Origin: Enterobacter bugandensis
GTDB lineage: Bacteria > Pseudomonadota > Gammaproteobacteria > Enterobacterales > Enterobacteriaceae
Length of the DNA: 64,000 bases
Direction: 5' to 3'
NCBI RefSeq assembly: GCF_900324475.1
Contig: NZ_LT992502.1
Span: 620,001 to 684,000 of the forward strand
Numbering within the stretch: position 1 is the stretch's first letter; every line of letters begins with the position of its first letter. This document shows positions 61,830-64,000 of the stretch, piece after piece. A model generated the notes under the pieces. It was given only the letters and a program-made list of their open reading frames with translations. It did not search any database and was not told the origin of the DNA. The position numbers and the translations under genes are program-made.

Positions 61830-63176
61830 ATGTCTGCCAACCATGCTGCGTTTAATCTGATATTCCGTTTCGTTGAAAATTACGTGAGCCCGATCGCCGG
61901 GCGGATCTCGTCCCAGCGTCATGTCATGGCTATCCGTGATGGGTTCATCTCTGCGATGCCGTTCATGATTGTGGGTTCATTTTTATTAGTGTTTGCTTAC
62001 CCACCGTTTTCGCCTGATACCACCTGGGGTTTCGCGCGCGCCTGGCTGGATATGGCGAAGCAGTTTGAAGGCCAGATCCTGACGCCGTTTGATATGACCA
62101 TGGGCATTATGTCCATTTATATCTGCGCGGCCATCGCCTATAACCTTGGCAAACATTATGTCAAAACGCACCAGCTGGATCCGTTCATGTGCGCCATGCT
62201 GTCGCTGATGGCGTTTCTGCTGGTTGCCGCCCCGAAAACCAAAGGCACGCTTCCCGTCGATAGCCTGGGTGGAACGGGTATTTTTACCGCCATTCTGGTG
62301 GCGATTTACTGCGTTGAAATGATGCGTTTCCTGAAGGCGCATAACATCGGTATTCGCCTGCCGGACCAGGTGCCGCCGATGATCAAAAACTCCTTTGATC
62401 TGCTGATCCCGGTGCTGGTGGTGGTGTTAACGCTTTATCCGCTGAGCCTGGTGATTCAGTCTCAGTTTGACATGCTGATCCCGCAGGCAATTATGTCCAT
62501 CTTCAAGCCCCTTGTTTCCGCGGCGGATTCACTGCCCGCGATCCTGCTGGCGGTGTTGATTGGCCACCTGCTGTGGTTCGCCGGGATCCACGGGGCGGCT
62601 ATTGTCTCCGGGATGCTGCAGATGTTCTGGCTGACTAACCTCGGAGCGAACCAGACCGCGCTGGCCGCCGGCCATCCTCTGCCACATATTTTTATGGAAG
62701 CCTTCTGGACGTTCTTCATCGTGATTGGCGGGTCGGGTGCAACGATGGGTCTGGTGATTTGCTATCTGCGCAGCCGTTCAGCGCATTTACGCTCTATTGG
62801 CCGATTGAGCGTGGTGCCCAGCTTCTTCAACATCAACGAACCCGTTATCTTCGGTACGCCGATTGTAATGAACCCGGTGTTCTTTATTCCGTTCCTGCTA
62901 GCCCCGATGGTTAACGCCGTGCTGGCCTGGGCGGCGATGACGTTTGATCTGATTGGTCGTGTTATTTCAGTGGTTCCCTGGACGGCACCGGCGCCGATAG
63001 GCGCAGCATGGGCCCTGGGCTGGGATTTCCGCGCGGCTATCCTGGTTGTGGTTCTGGCCTGCGTGTCGGCAATCATCTACTACCCGTTCTTCAAGGTGTA
63101 CGAGAAGCAGCTGCTGGAGCAGGAAGCGGAAGAAGCACAGCGTAATGGGGAAGAGGACAATCAGCAGGTGGCTTAA
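61830..63176 (+). CDS. PTS system lactose/cellobiose-type IIC component, orphan
   Basis: A 448-residue EIIC permease with around ten membrane segments. Family landmarks are HVMAIRDGFISAMPFMIVGS near the N terminus, LLWFAGIHGAAIVSG, and the substrate-site motif NINEPVIFGTPIVMNPVFFI. It should move a beta-glucoside, chitobiose or similar sugar through the inner membrane. No EIIA or EIIB is encoded nearby, so it depends on partners elsewhere. AGGAG lies eight bases before the ATG. The region 61502-61829 upstream holds the palindrome and a possible small frame. Confidence 0.88.
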   Translation: MSANHAAFNLIFRFVENYVSPIAGRISSQRHVMAIRDGFISAMPFMIVGSFLLVFAYPPFSPDTTWGFARAWLDMAKQFEGQILTPFDMTMGIMSIYICAAIAYNLGKHYVKTHQLDPFMCAMLSLMAFLLVAAPKTKGTLPVDSLGGTGIFTAILVAIYCVEMMRFLKAHNIGIRLPDQVPPMIKNSFDLLIPVLVVVLTLYPLSLVIQSQFDMLIPQAIMSIFKPLVSAADSLPAILLAVLIGHLLWFAGIHGAAIVSGMLQMFWLTNLGANQTALAAGHPLPHIFMEAFWTFFIVIGGSGATMGLVICYLRSRSAHLRSIGRLSVVPSFFNINEPVIFGTPIVMNPVFFIPFLLAPMVNAVLAWAAMTFDLIGRVISVVPWTAPAPIGAAWALGWDFRAAILVVVLACVSAIIYYPFFKVYEKQLLEQEAEEAQRNGEEDNQQVA

Positions 63177-63185
63177 AGACGTTGT

Positions 63186-63261
63186 GCCGGGTGGTGGCTG
63201 CGCCTTACCCGGCCTACGAGTCGAGGTTTTTGTAGGCCCGGTAAGCGAAGCGTCACCGGGC
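63186..63261. repeat. BIME (REP pair) between PTS IIC and fhuF
   Basis: GCCGGGTGGTGGCTGCGCCT...ACCCGGC and the inverted GCCCGGTAAGCGAAGCGTCACCGGGC lie between two convergent genes. Confidence 0.9.
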
Positions 63262-63272
63262 AATTCACTGCA

Positions 63273-64000
63273 CTACTTTAGCGTGCAATCCCCGCACTGC
63301 TTAACGTCCGGCAGGCGATAGCGCTGGCAGCAGGTACGGCGTACCAGAAGTCCGTCACGGAGCACAACGGTACGGAATAACGGATTATCGCGACCATCGG
63401 AAAGCTGTTTGGCAAAGAAGCAGGACTGGCGCAGGGCCTCCACTTTCTCATCGCCAAGCAGCGGCTTCATTTCTGTTAAATACCAGTGAATTAAATACCC
63501 GGTATTACTCCAGATAAGCTTCCCGTTGATCTCGCCCGTTGCTTCAAGTGCCTCTACCACTGGGATCAGGGCCTGGATGACAAGCTGTTCCAGACGTTCC
63601 TGAGCAGAGAACTGCTCTGCGCCGCGATCTTCGTGCAGATCAATCCAGAAGCAGGCTGCTCGGCCGGTTTCGTGGAACTCGACATGAAAATGATCCGGGG
63701 AGAGCGCCAGCATGCTCTTTTGGGTTAATACCGCCAGCATGAGCGGGGGAACCATCAGCCCGATATACCACTGTGCCCACAGGGAAAGCAGAGGTTTATT
63801 TTCCCGCGTTAGGGTCGGCTGATTGCGATAGATATGGTCGGAATAGGTTGCAAGCAGCGACTGCAGCGTAGAGGGCTGCTGCCACTCAGCGAGCGTCATG
63901 GCGTGATGCGGGGGCGCTTCATCAAGCCTGATAAAGTCCAGCAGGTGGGCGCGCGTCTTAGCAATCTTGTCCCGTATGGCATCCGCAAGCGACGCATTCC
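63273..64000 (-). CDS. fhuF: Ferric siderophore reductase FhuF (5' end outside window)
   Basis: The frame is open to the right edge, giving 241 visible residues of about 262. The internal ATG at 63899 is not the start, because the upstream codons still match FhuF (HLLDFIRLDEAPPHHAM). The protein is a cytoplasmic [2Fe-2S] reductase that frees iron from hydroxamate siderophores. The cluster ligands are present at the C terminus in the family spacing: RRTCC, ten residues, then CGDC. FhuF and the receptor at 5.9 kb could act in the same import route (inference). The promoter is outside the window. Confidence 0.93.
   Translation of the reverse strand, partial: NASLADAIRDKIAKTRAHLLDFIRLDEAPPHHAMTLAEWQQPSTLQSLLATYSDHIYRNQPTLTRENKPLLSLWAQWYIGLMVPPLMLAVLTQKSMLALSPDHFHVEFHETGRAACFWIDLHEDRGAEQFSAQERLEQLVIQALIPVVEALEATGEINGKLIWSNTGYLIHWYLTEMKPLLGDEKVEALRQSCFFAKQLSDGRDNPLFRTVVLRDGLLVRRTCCQRYRLPDVKQCGDCTLK

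Noticed and set aside
61613..61840. 75-codon minus-strand frame opposite the PTS leader
   Set aside because: It covers the palindrome and the PTS start region, without a ribosome site or recognisable protein.
63897..63899. ATG at 63899 as the fhuF start
   Set aside because: Codons upstream of it still match FhuF, so the gene continues beyond the right edge.

Overview
The window is chromosomal DNA of a gamma-proteobacterium of the family Enterobacteriaceae, most likely Enterobacter (cloacae complex) or a close relative such as Lelliottia or Leclercia. This is inferred from near-identical gene products and from blocks that follow the E. coli 99-minute region (yjiN, yjiR-yjiS, yjiA-yjiX-btsT, tsr, opgB-yjjA-dnaC-dnaT, yjjB-yjjP, yjjQ-bglJ, fhuF), interleaved with accessory genes, REP/BIME elements and high-GC coding sequence. 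I see no rRNA, tRNA, insertion sequence, prophage or CRISPR array.

Layout. 1-4.7 kb: the 3' end of a FixL-type sensor kinase facing a FixJ-type response regulator, a VOC protein, a ClpP paralogue whose catalytic Asp is Asn, a RoxA-like JmjC hydroxylase and two small stress-type proteins. 4.7-8 kb: an AraC-type regulator and a TonB-dependent siderophore receptor. 8-11.3 kb: two MocR-type regulators around the short yjiS gene. 11.3-20 kb: small redox and catabolic cassettes, each with its own regulator: AhpD-like/LysR/ALDH, ABM-ACT-ArsR, MarR-HlyD-DUF2955 efflux, and tautomerase-CMD/LysR. 20-27 kb: yjiN, a LysE exporter with an AraC regulator, a sad-like dehydrogenase, a YfaZ-like porin with a lipoprotein, and a phytase/esterase-like exported protein.

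27-44 kb: the yjiA-yjiX-btsT pyruvate-uptake block with a clear BtsR operator, a WYL regulator, and the complete 4-hydroxyphenylacetate pathway. HpaBC hydroxylates 4-HPA to homoprotocatechuate, HpaD cleaves the ring, and HpaE, HpaF, HpaG, HpaH and HpaI carry the product to pyruvate and succinic semialdehyde. HpaX imports the substrate, HpaA activates hpaBC, and HpaR represses the meta-cleavage operon through two related operators. tsr follows with a flagellar sigma-28 promoter. Pyruvate release by HpaI, pyruvate uptake by BtsT and a succinate-semialdehyde dehydrogenase at 22.9 kb form a plausible metabolic theme, but the functional link is inference.

44-51.5 kb: an accessory surface island with a GNAT enzyme, a FidL/MarT-like membrane regulator pair, a four-gene archaic (SCPU-type) chaperone-usher pilus operon and an EAL-domain protein with a degenerate loop 6. 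51.7-64 kb: the conserved opgB-yjjA-dnaC-dnaT block, an inserted ohr-ohrR-tetR peroxide module, yjjB-yjjP, yjjQ-bglJ, a YbaK-like editing protein, an orphan PTS IIC gene behind a striking palindrome, and fhuF, which runs off the right edge. The best candidates for something new are the Asn-type ClpP, the minimal pilus with its regulators, the ABM-ACT-ArsR operon, the orphan PTS IIC locus and the WYL regulator. Nothing here is demonstrably a wholly new system.
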